Shown piece after piece: positions 1-5,307 of a stretch of DNA of 6,209 bases. Below the pieces are notes generated by a model. That model was not told where the DNA came from. It did no database searches and worked only from the letters and a program-made list of their open reading frames with translations. The first letter of the stretch is position 1, and each line of letters begins with the position of its first letter. The position numbers and the translations under genes were made by a program. Source of the stretch: JAAEEP01 sp035529155 (GTDB taxonomy: Archaea; Thermoplasmatota; Thermoplasmata; Methanomassiliicoccales; JAAEEP01); the NCBI GenBank assembly GCA_035529155.1, contig DATKXF010000019.1, forward strand, positions 1 through 6,209, read 5' to 3'.

Positions 1-896
1 CCCAATGAATCGCGTTCATCGTCGCCTATCCCGGCTACAGGCTGACCTTCGATCAGTATCGTTACGTTCACCCCCCTAATCGAAGATCGGCATAGCCTAT
101 CCACTATGGCGGGATCGTCAATCTTATAAAGGGCCATTAGAATGGTTCTGGATGAAAAATCGATCTCCCTGATCAGTCTCTCCCTCCCGTCCACGGGAAT
201 AATGAATGGTTCCACGCCGTACCAACCAGAAGGGCAGGGAAGAGATGATCTCCCTGGGACCGTTGTTCTCCAATCTCCAGCATTGTCCATATCTGGATAT
301 CCCACCCTCTTTGCAGAATGGCCTTTGTTCAGCTTTGGGAAAGGTGACCCTTTCCAACCTTCACCAGAATATTCTGACGATCCGTATACGAAGGCGTCAT
401 AGAGATAATTCGTTGGAGAGAGGAGTAGCACCTCATCACCCTTGTCCGCCAGTCGGAAAGTGCCATTTGAAATTAGATATCTGCCGCCCAACTCGACCGC
501 GTGGTCAAAGACTCCGATCAGTCCTAGGGAACTGATGTTGCTACAAATTACCAATGTTTTTCCTGCTCCCAGAGTCAGGCTGTCGCAAAATGTCACAGTA
601 CCTTCCCCATCGGAAAGTGAAATTCCTTTCAGATCCAGTTCATAAGCTCCATCATTTCTTATAGTAACGAACTCCACCGAGTAACTGGGGCATACCTCCA
701 AGATTATTAGACCGGTAAGATTTTTCGAATCGCCTGAACTTACGCTTCCAAGGATATTATCATCATAACTCTCATTCAGAAGATCGCTGTCACTGAAAGA
801 TGACGGTTCGTTTTGATAGACAGGGGATGATGGGAGGCCGAGCTGAACAGTCGGGAAGATGAGGATGACCGTCAGGAAACAGCATAGGCCTCTCAT
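1..896 (-). CDS. Secreted lamin-tail domain / phospholipase D-like protein (3' end outside window)
   Basis: An open frame of 298 codons runs without a stop to the left edge, so the C-terminus is missing. Residues 1-20 (MRGLCC, then a hydrophobic stretch to VQLG) look like a signal peptide, so the product is probably exported. Residues about 62-175 resemble a lamin-tail (LTD) beta-sandwich: VEFVTIRNDG, then DLKGISLSDG, a GAGKTLVIC strand and DEVLLLSP. From about 236, IDFSSRTILMALYKIDDPAI followed by RGVNVTILIEGQPV matches the N-terminal strand-helix-strand of a phospholipase D superfamily half-domain. The catalytic HxKxxxxD motif would lie beyond the window, so activity cannot be judged. Five N-glycosylation sequons (N41, N59, N120, N144, N277) fit a cell-surface protein. 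The ATG at 896 is chosen; an in-frame GTG at 902 is an alternative, and neither has a well-placed ribosome binding site. It lies 68 nt after tpiA and is probably a separate function. Confidence 0.82.
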   Translation of the reverse strand, partial: MRGLCCFLTVILIFPTVQLGLPSSPVYQNEPSSFSDSDLLNESYDDNILGSVSSGDSKNLTGLIILEVCPSYSVEFVTIRNDGAYELDLKGISLSDGEGTVTFCDSLTLGAGKTLVICSNISSLGLIGVFDHAVELGGRYLISNGTFRLADKGDEVLLLSPTNYLYDAFVYGSSEYSGEGWKGSPFPKLNKGHSAKRVGYPDMDNAGDWRTTVPGRSSLPCPSGWYGVEPFIIPVDGRERLIREIDFSSRTILMALYKIDDPAIVDRLCRSSIRGVNVTILIEGQPVAGIGDDERDSL

Positions 897-917
897 CCTC
901 ACTAATAATTCATTGCC

Positions 918-949
918 AAAGAAAAGGGGAGGGCTTACTGTTAGCCTCC
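918..949 (-). terminator. Stem-loop plus T-rich tract downstream of tpiA
   Basis: Read on the minus strand, GGAGGCT (949-943) can pair with AGCCCTCC (935-928), with one bulged C and a 7-nt loop. It is followed at once by CC and TTTTCTTT (925-918). The structure begins about 16 nt after the tpiA stop codon and ends before the next gene, as expected for a terminator. Archaeal termination depends mainly on the T-run, which here is interrupted by one C, so termination may be partial. The GGAGG in the stem looks like a ribosome binding site but has no start codon at a suitable distance. Confidence 0.45.
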
Positions 950-964
950 AATTGAAATGAATCT

Positions 965-1642
965 CTAAAGGTACTGGATCAATTCTCTCAGCGCGCTCTT
1001 TATCGAGGATGCCTTGACCACGCCAGAAGCAAGAAGCACTCCCTCCGCCCCGAGCTCGATCGCAACCTTCACGTCATTGCCGGTCTTGACCCCAGCGCCA
1101 CAGAGGACCTTGATGAAAGGATCCACTTCATGAACCGCTTTCACGGCATCACTTACCACTTCGGGCTTGGCCGTGGTCACTGATATATCCCCTCCGATAA
1201 GCTCAGGGGGTTCCACGGCAATGAAATCCGGTCCAAAAGGAGCAATATCTCTTGCAGTGTCGACCGTGTCCGCGCAGACAACAGTGACAAGGTCCAATTC
1301 CTTGCAGAGCGCGACCACCTTGGCGATATTGTCCAAGGAGACTGGATGCTCTGAGTGGTTTATCAGGGTCCCCTTCGCTCCGGCCGCCTTAACCATGCTG
1401 GGCGTTATCCACCCGGTTCGAGAACCTGGCGTAAAGGCATCAACGTGCTGGGCCAATACTGGGATGTCAACTAGAGAGGCGGTTGATGAGAGTTGTACCT
1501 GGGGTGGGCTCACAACTATGCTCACTCCAGATTCCTTTGCCACCTCTTCGCAGATTCCGGAGATCATAGCTCCTCGCGAGCCTTCGACCTCCTCGTAAGC
1601 CTTATAGTTGACGATGATCACGGGCGTTCTGAGCTTACTCAA
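965..1642 (-). CDS. tpiA: Triosephosphate isomerase, archaeal type
   Basis: Interconverts glyceraldehyde 3-phosphate and dihydroxyacetone phosphate in the cytosol. At 225 residues it has the short archaeal TIM-barrel length (bacterial and eukaryotic forms are near 250). Catalytic residues are visible: N12 and K14 in VNYKAY, H96 in INHSEHP and the base E144 in VEPPELIGG. Loop 6 follows at about 150-160, and the phosphate-binding segments are CGAGVKTG (181-188) and LLASGVV (203-209). The start is a TTG lying within the 3' end of the upstream phosphatase gene (8-nt overlap, TTGAGTAA). No usable ATG or GTG precedes the conserved PVIIVNYKAY strand. GAGG motifs sit 3 nt and about 10 nt before the TTG, inside the upstream gene, which suggests translational coupling. 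With its partner it supplies both triose substrates for gluconeogenic hexose formation. Confidence 0.95.
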   Translation of the reverse strand: MSKLRTPVIIVNYKAYEEVEGSRGAMISGICEEVAKESGVSIVVSPPQVQLSSTASLVDIPVLAQHVDAFTPGSRTGWITPSMVKAAGAKGTLINHSEHPVSLDNIAKVVALCKELDLVTVVCADTVDTARDIAPFGPDFIAVEPPELIGGDISVTTAKPEVVSDAVKAVHEVDPFIKVLCGAGVKTGNDVKVAIELGAEGVLLASGVVKASSIKSALRELIQYL

Positions 1643-2777
1643 TGTCCTCGAACCTCTTGGTCAATTTCTCCAGGACTGCCGGTCTGGTCGTGTATTCCAT
1701 CTCTTCTGGGGCGAGGATTGCAGGCATGAAAGGACCGTGTCCCCTCATGTATATGCTCATCTCGACTGCTTTTTGCCTTACGTTGTTCCAGACACTTCCC
1801 GCGAAGTAATCTATTGGGCGGTGCTCACCTGGTGGAGAATCTGGATCCTCGAGTCCTTGGAATTTTCCATTGGACACCTGCATTCCCAACGAGACCATTC
1901 TGGGAGGGCCGTCAAAGTATGATGGATCGGAGTCCGCCACAGAGCAAGGATACAATGCTCCATAGTGGGATCCACGCATCCATCCCGGTACCAGCATCGG
2001 GAACATGAAAGGTTGCAGTACTTCACCCACCGCCGGGAAGCCGCTCTGCGCCCTGACGATCATCACTGGATCATCCTTACCCACATATTTTCCTGCGGTG
2101 AGGTTCAGCTTGTCCGTGCTTACCACGGCTCCGACGCCAAGCTTCTCGTTCTTGCTCATCACCCTCTTGATCGCGTATCTCGTGGTGTCTCCGAGAAGGC
2201 TAAGGATGTCATATCCTTCCTCTGGAGAAGCCATAATTACCTTCTTGGAATTCACGACATCATGGATCTCGAAGATGTATCCCTCATGTGCCCGTGGATC
2301 GATTACCAGACCAGTAGTGGTGAATGGGTCCATGAAGATCCTGGTGAGCGGCAGTGAATATGCCGAGGGCTCGGTCTTATCGGCCATGAAGAACAGCAGC
2401 GGTTCCGCTCCCCTTTCCACGAACTCCATTTCTGCGGTTCCGGGACCAGCACCCTTGATGTTGCCGCTGAATGCGTCGGTCAGAATGTCCTGACCAGCCG
2501 CATACAGTTTCATCTTCTTGGCGAGCTTGGTGGCATCCATGAATGCATCCCAAGCCAACCCGTGAACACCACTGTCGTTCTCACCCCTTTCGTGGATCAT
2601 GAACAGGTTGATGTCGTCACCAACTCTGGTCACGTAGAAATCGTTAATTGTGCCATCAGCCACCCCGTTCTTGAGAACCTCATAGCAGGCCCTCATCATA
2701 TTGGGATGAGGACAGGTGTGTCCGGCAACAGAACCAACGTCCGCCTTGATTACAGACACAGTGACTCGGTCAGACAT
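1635..2777 (-). CDS. fbp: Bifunctional fructose-1,6-bisphosphate aldolase/phosphatase (archaeal type V FBPase)
   Basis: Condenses DHAP and GAP to fructose 1,6-bisphosphate and hydrolyses it to fructose 6-phosphate, the unidirectional gluconeogenic enzyme of archaea. The 380 residues match the family length. The N-terminus VTVSVIKADVGSVAGH carries D13 and H20, which with D54/D55 (VGDD), Q96, D133 and D235/D236 correspond to the family's Mg2+ ligands. Y231 and K234 in KYVGKDDP match the catalytic Tyr and the Schiff-base Lys of the aldolase reaction, so both activities are expected. SGFPAVGEVLQPFMFP and the C-terminal MRGHGPFMPA segment are also typical. The frame is open 28 codons further upstream to 2861, but the ATG at 2777 is preferred. 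The family motif begins there, AAGGGGGAAG lies 3 nt before it, and a TATA box lies inside the would-be extension. The stop overlaps the tpiA start. Confidence 0.96.
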   Translation of the reverse strand: MSDRVTVSVIKADVGSVAGHTCPHPNMMRACYEVLKNGVADGTINDFYVTRVGDDINLFMIHERGENDSGVHGLAWDAFMDATKLAKKMKLYAAGQDILTDAFSGNIKGAGPGTAEMEFVERGAEPLLFFMADKTEPSAYSLPLTRIFMDPFTTTGLVIDPRAHEGYIFEIHDVVNSKKVIMASPEEGYDILSLLGDTTRYAIKRVMSKNEKLGVGAVVSTDKLNLTAGKYVGKDDPVMIVRAQSGFPAVGEVLQPFMFPMLVPGWMRGSHYGALYPCSVADSDPSYFDGPPRMVSLGMQVSNGKFQGLEDPDSPPGEHRPIDYFAGSVWNNVRQKAVEMSIYMRGHGPFMPAILAPEEMEYTTRPAVLEKLTKRFEDIE

Positions 2778-2782
2778 AGTCT

Positions 2783-2790
2783 TCCCCCTT
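2783..2790 (-). promoter_or_regulatory. Purine-rich ribosome binding site of fbp
   Basis: On the minus strand AAGGGGGAAG ends 3 nt before the ATG at 2777. This G-rich run is a plausible but non-canonical Shine-Dalgarno element. It helps decide the start in favour of the 380-residue protein over the 408-codon frame. Confidence 0.45.
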
Positions 2791-2809
2791 TTATCGGGCC
2801 TGCTAATGG

Positions 2810-2840
2810 TCTCGACCCTATAAAAGATTTGATGTCGAGA
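2810..2840 (-). promoter_or_regulatory. fbp promoter: TATA box inside an inverted repeat
   Basis: On the minus strand CTTTTATAG (2826-2818) resembles the archaeal TATA box and is centred about 45 nt before the fbp ATG. Transcription should start near 2795, leaving a short leader that includes the G-rich ribosome binding site. The box is flanked by a perfect 7-bp inverted repeat, TCTCGAC (2810-2816) and GTCGAGA (2834-2840), separated by 17 nt. A dimeric regulator bound there would block TBP, but a chance repeat of this size is not unlikely. Confidence 0.5.
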
Positions 2841-2947
2841 TTTGTCGGGCCAGTAAACCATTTCTTTTGCGGATGAAAAGCCGGAAGCTGAAATGTCGGG
2901 GAACTGGTGTTTCTTGATCTAGAATGTGTCGTGATTGATTGCAAAGA

Positions 2948-3211
2948 TCAATATCCAACTGCCTTGTCCTCAGGAAGCTCATCCATCTCCAATATGACAA
3001 TGGAGTCAGTCGGACAGGCTTCCATCGCCTTCAGGCAACATTCCTTGAGTTCAGGGGGAACCATGCCCTCTCCCCGCTCTCCGAGCCTGTACTTCTCCCT
3101 GATCTGCGAGATTCCGTCCTCGTCCTCTTCGAAGACCTCTGGGCATTCATCATTGTAGCACAGTCCGCACTCGCTACACTCTTCCTGATCAATTTCGATC
3201 TTGATGATCAT
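2948..3211 (-). CDS. [4Fe-4S] ferredoxin
   Basis: A small acidic electron carrier of 87 residues. C12, C15 and C18 (CSECGLC) plus C66 in ACPTDSI are the expected ligands of one [4Fe-4S] cluster. C23 (in ECPEVFEED) and C58 occupy the places that form a structural disulfide or bind a second cluster in Desulfovibrio-type ferredoxins; C58-x7-C66 keeps that family's spacing. The gap between C18 and C23 is four residues rather than the usual three, and C59 is an additional cysteine. A roughly 20-residue linker (about 33-55, with the GERGEG turn) separates the halves and is longer than in the smallest ferredoxins. The ATG directly precedes the first beta strand (IIKIEIDQEEC). No ribosome binding site is visible, so the message may be leaderless. 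The partner enzyme cannot be told from the neighbours. Confidence 0.9.
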   Translation of the reverse strand: MIIKIEIDQEECSECGLCYNDECPEVFEEDEDGISQIREKYRLGERGEGMVPPELKECCLKAMEACPTDSIVILEMDELPEDKAVGY

Positions 3212-3230
3212 GGATTATGATTTGGTGTAC

Positions 3231-3247
3231 CCCATATTACTTTATTT
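3231..3247 (-). promoter_or_regulatory. Candidate A/T-rich promoter element of the ferredoxin gene
   Basis: On the minus strand AAATAAAGTAATATGG lies about 20-36 nt before the ferredoxin ATG. This is the only A/T-rich stretch at TATA distance and would give a leaderless or nearly leaderless transcript, in line with the absent ribosome binding site. It is a poor match to the TTTATATA consensus. Confidence 0.3.
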
Positions 3248-3355
3248 CGTTCGATGAGCCTGCAATTTGAAAGATCGATAAGACATCGAATTCAGATATC
3301 TTTGAAGGGGGCAGGATTTGGTAATACATTAGAGAACATCTCCTGGTTCCCCCAA

Positions 3356-3364
3356 TATTATATA
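3356..3364 (+). promoter_or_regulatory. TATA box of aspS
   Basis: ATTATATAC-like sequence (TTATATA at 3358-3364) is a good archaeal TATA box centred about 36 nt before the aspS ATG. Initiation is predicted near 3387, giving a leader of about 10 nt. A purine-rich BRE is not obvious immediately upstream. GGTG at 3388-3391, 5 nt before the ATG, may act as a ribosome binding site if it is included in the transcript. Confidence 0.6.
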
Positions 3365-3396
3365 CCTGGCCCGAATATCACACCAACGGTGTACAG

Positions 3397-4716
3397 ATGA
3401 GCGATCAGCCTGCCCTCAGAAACTCAAGGAACTTGACGGAGGAGGACTTCAACCAGGAAAGAGAATTCAGCGGATGGGTCCAGGACGTGCGTGCACTGGG
3501 TGGAATATCTTTCTTGATCCTAAGGGACAGATACGGTCTGATCCAGGTCGCCGCTCCAAAGAAGAAGGTCGATCCCCTTGTATTCGAGACCATTAATACC
3601 GTACCTAGGGAGTCGGTGGTAAGAATACTCGGCGAGGTCAAGGAGAGCAAGCAGGCAAAGATGGGCTGGGAACTGATTCCCTCTAGAATCGAGATTCTGA
3701 ATAAGGCGGCCTCCCCTCTTCCAATGGGCGTGGTCGACAAGGTGAACGTCGAGGCCGACACGAGATTCAACCACAGATACATCGATATTAGAAGGCCCGA
3801 GATAAGGGCAGTCTTCGAAATCAAATCACTGGTGGTTGAAGCCATTGGTAGCTACCTTAGAAAGCAGGATTTCGTGGAGATCTTCACCCCCAAGATAGTT
3901 GCCTCTGGTGCGGAGGGGGGTGCAACCCTTTTTCCAATTCAGTACTTTGAAAGAAAAGCCTACCTGGCTCAGAGTCCTCAGCTCTACAAGCAGATACTGA
4001 TGGCAACTGGTCTCGACAGGGTGTTCGAGATCTCTCCCGCATTCAGAGCAGAACCCTCCGACACTGTCAGGCATGTTTCCGAGTTCATTTCCTTCGATGG
4101 AGAGATGGCGTACATTTCTTCTCAGAAGGATGTACTGGCAACCATTGAGGGCTGCATGCAGCACATCATCAAGAACGTCAAGGAGAACGGAAAACACTAC
4201 CTAGAGATACTTGAGACCGATATATCCGTCCCGAGGACCCCCTATCCGATCATACCTTACACAGAGGCCGTCGACATGCTGTCTTCTGAAGGAAAGGAGA
4301 TCGAGGAGATGGGCGATATAGACACCGAGGGGGAGAAACTCCTTGGGGACATAATGATAGAAAGGGGGTATGAGATGTACTGGATCATCGAATATCCGGA
4401 GGTGTCCAAACCGTTCTACATCATGGAGAAGGACGGTACACCATATTCCTACAGCTTTGACCTCGATTACAGAGGGCAGGAGATATCATCCGGAGGTCAG
4501 AGAGAGCACAGGTACGATAGGTTGGTGGAAAGGATGAAGAAGAAAGGCCTAGATCCGGACTCGTTCCAATTCTACCTGAACGCCTTCAACTATGGTATGC
4601 CACCTCACGGAGGTTGGGGAATCGGTTTGGAGAGGGTTGTGCAGAACATGCTAGGTCTGCCCAATATCAGGGAAGCTATCATGTTCCCTCGTGACAGAAA
4701 TCGTCTGGAACCCTGA
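3397..4716 (+). CDS. aspS: Aspartyl-tRNA synthetase, archaeal type
   Basis: Charges tRNA-Asp (and possibly tRNA-Asn) with aspartate in the cytosol. The 439 residues match the compact archaeal/eukaryotic AspRS, which lacks the bacterial GAD insertion. Residues about 22-105 form the OB-fold anticodon-binding domain (FSGWVQDVRALGGISFLILR). A short hinge leads to the class II catalytic core: motif 1 around 155-170 (VEIFTPKIVAS), the aspartate-binding QSPQLYKQ (192-199), motif 2 with R217 in FRAE and motif 3 GIGLERVV with R413, then MFPRDRNRLEP at the C-terminus. SSGGQREHR (364-372) is the conserved substrate loop. In the anticodon-recognition positions it has Q29, where discriminating enzymes have Trp and non-discriminating ones His, together with K88, which is the discriminating-type residue. 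Its own promoter lies upstream. The ATG at 3397 is the only sensible start. Confidence 0.97.
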   Translation: MSDQPALRNSRNLTEEDFNQEREFSGWVQDVRALGGISFLILRDRYGLIQVAAPKKKVDPLVFETINTVPRESVVRILGEVKESKQAKMGWELIPSRIEILNKAASPLPMGVVDKVNVEADTRFNHRYIDIRRPEIRAVFEIKSLVVEAIGSYLRKQDFVEIFTPKIVASGAEGGATLFPIQYFERKAYLAQSPQLYKQILMATGLDRVFEISPAFRAEPSDTVRHVSEFISFDGEMAYISSQKDVLATIEGCMQHIIKNVKENGKHYLEILETDISVPRTPYPIIPYTEAVDMLSSEGKEIEEMGDIDTEGEKLLGDIMIERGYEMYWIIEYPEVSKPFYIMEKDGTPYSYSFDLDYRGQEISSGGQREHRYDRLVERMKKKGLDPDSFQFYLNAFNYGMPPHGGWGIGLERVVQNMLGLPNIREAIMFPRDRNRLEP

Positions 4717-4763
4717 TCCAGTTTCGAAAGCTTAATCAATGAATCAATTCCCTTTCCATTCGG

Positions 4764-5291
4764 ATGGGAGACGTCTACGAACGAGAACTCAAAGCCATTC
4801 TCTGTGGGGATGAGAAGGCACTTAAGAAGATGGTCAAGACCTGTAGCGAAGAAGAAACCCAGGGATATCTGTCCATCAATAGAAGGCCTTTCATGGTCGT
4901 GAGAGCAGCTGGCTCTTTGGGCATAGATCTAGTAGCGATCTGGGGCGACTTGGCCCTTCCCATCGAGGTAAAGAGCTCGAAAAGTAGAGTTCTGTGGTTC
5001 AGCAACAGCCAGAGGTTAGTGGAACAGGGCGAGATGTTTATTGAAGAGTGCTCAAGGGCAGGGTTGATACCTGTCTACGCGTTCCGTTTGAAGGGATATC
5101 GTGGAGATCCCTGGAGGGTATTTGCCCTTCCCATCAATGAAGTGGGCGGAAGGCTTGGTCTCGTTCAGAGAAAGTTGCCCAAACCGGATGAGAGCAATAA
5201 AGGTAATTTTATCATGAGGTGGGAGAATGGTATGAAGCTCAGCAAGATGATAGAATATCTAGTAGAACTGAGCTCACCCCTTGGAGAATAG
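4764..5291 (+). CDS. hjc: Holliday junction resolvase Hjc, long form
   Basis: A PD-(D/E)xK nuclease expected to cut four-way junctions during recombination and fork repair, acting as a dimer. Catalytic residues are recognisable: the N-terminal glutamate in YERELK (E6 or E8), D55 in VVRAAGSLGIDLV, and E68 and K70 in PIEVKSS. At 175 residues it is longer than typical Hjc (about 120-140). Roughly 25 charged residues (15-40) separate the first helix from the catalytic strand, and about 45 residues from 130 form an extra tail ending in RWENGMKLSKMIEYL. The active site is complete, so it should be functional. It begins 47 nt after aspS. A weak A/T-rich CTTAATCAAT (4731-4740) about 28 nt before the ATG and the lack of a ribosome binding site would fit a leaderless message, though co-transcription with aspS is also possible. 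Confidence 0.88.
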   Translation: MGDVYERELKAILCGDEKALKKMVKTCSEEETQGYLSINRRPFMVVRAAGSLGIDLVAIWGDLALPIEVKSSKSRVLWFSNSQRLVEQGEMFIEECSRAGLIPVYAFRLKGYRGDPWRVFALPINEVGGRLGLVQRKLPKPDESNKGNFIMRWENGMKLSKMIEYLVELSSPLGE

Positions 5292-5307
5292 GTCAGGCGA
5301 GTATACC

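Larger units (their letters stand above)
3212..3396. other. Divergent intergenic region between ferredoxin and aspS
   Basis: This 185-nt non-coding stretch separates two outward-facing genes and must contain both promoters. Besides the two TATA-like elements it holds a perfect 7-bp inverted repeat, TTCGATG (3250-3256) and CATCGAA (3284-3290), with ATCGAT (3274-3279) between the arms, and an AGATATCT palindrome (3294-3301). I see no small gene or structured RNA in it. Confidence 0.7.

Noticed and set aside
142..645. Three overlapping plus-strand frames at the left end
   Set aside because: They lie opposite the LTD-PLD coding sequence, whose translation shows a signal peptide and two recognisable domains.
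943..949. GGAGG as a ribosome binding site for the LTD-PLD gene
   Set aside because: It lies more than 40 nt before the ATG with no nearer in-frame ATG or GTG at proper spacing, and it pairs with CCTCC in a hairpin.
2005..2493. 162-codon plus-strand frame opposite the phosphatase gene
   Set aside because: It is antisense to a strongly conserved enzyme, low in complexity (Ser/Pro/Leu-rich), and has no recognisable domain or start signals.
2778..2861. 28-codon N-terminal extension of the FBP aldolase/phosphatase frame
   Set aside because: The family starts at the downstream ATG. A G-rich ribosome binding site precedes that ATG, and the extension overlaps the TATA box; its residues look like translated non-coding sequence.
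3405..3845. 146-codon minus-strand frame opposite aspS
   Set aside because: Shadow of the AspRS coding sequence with no domain features.
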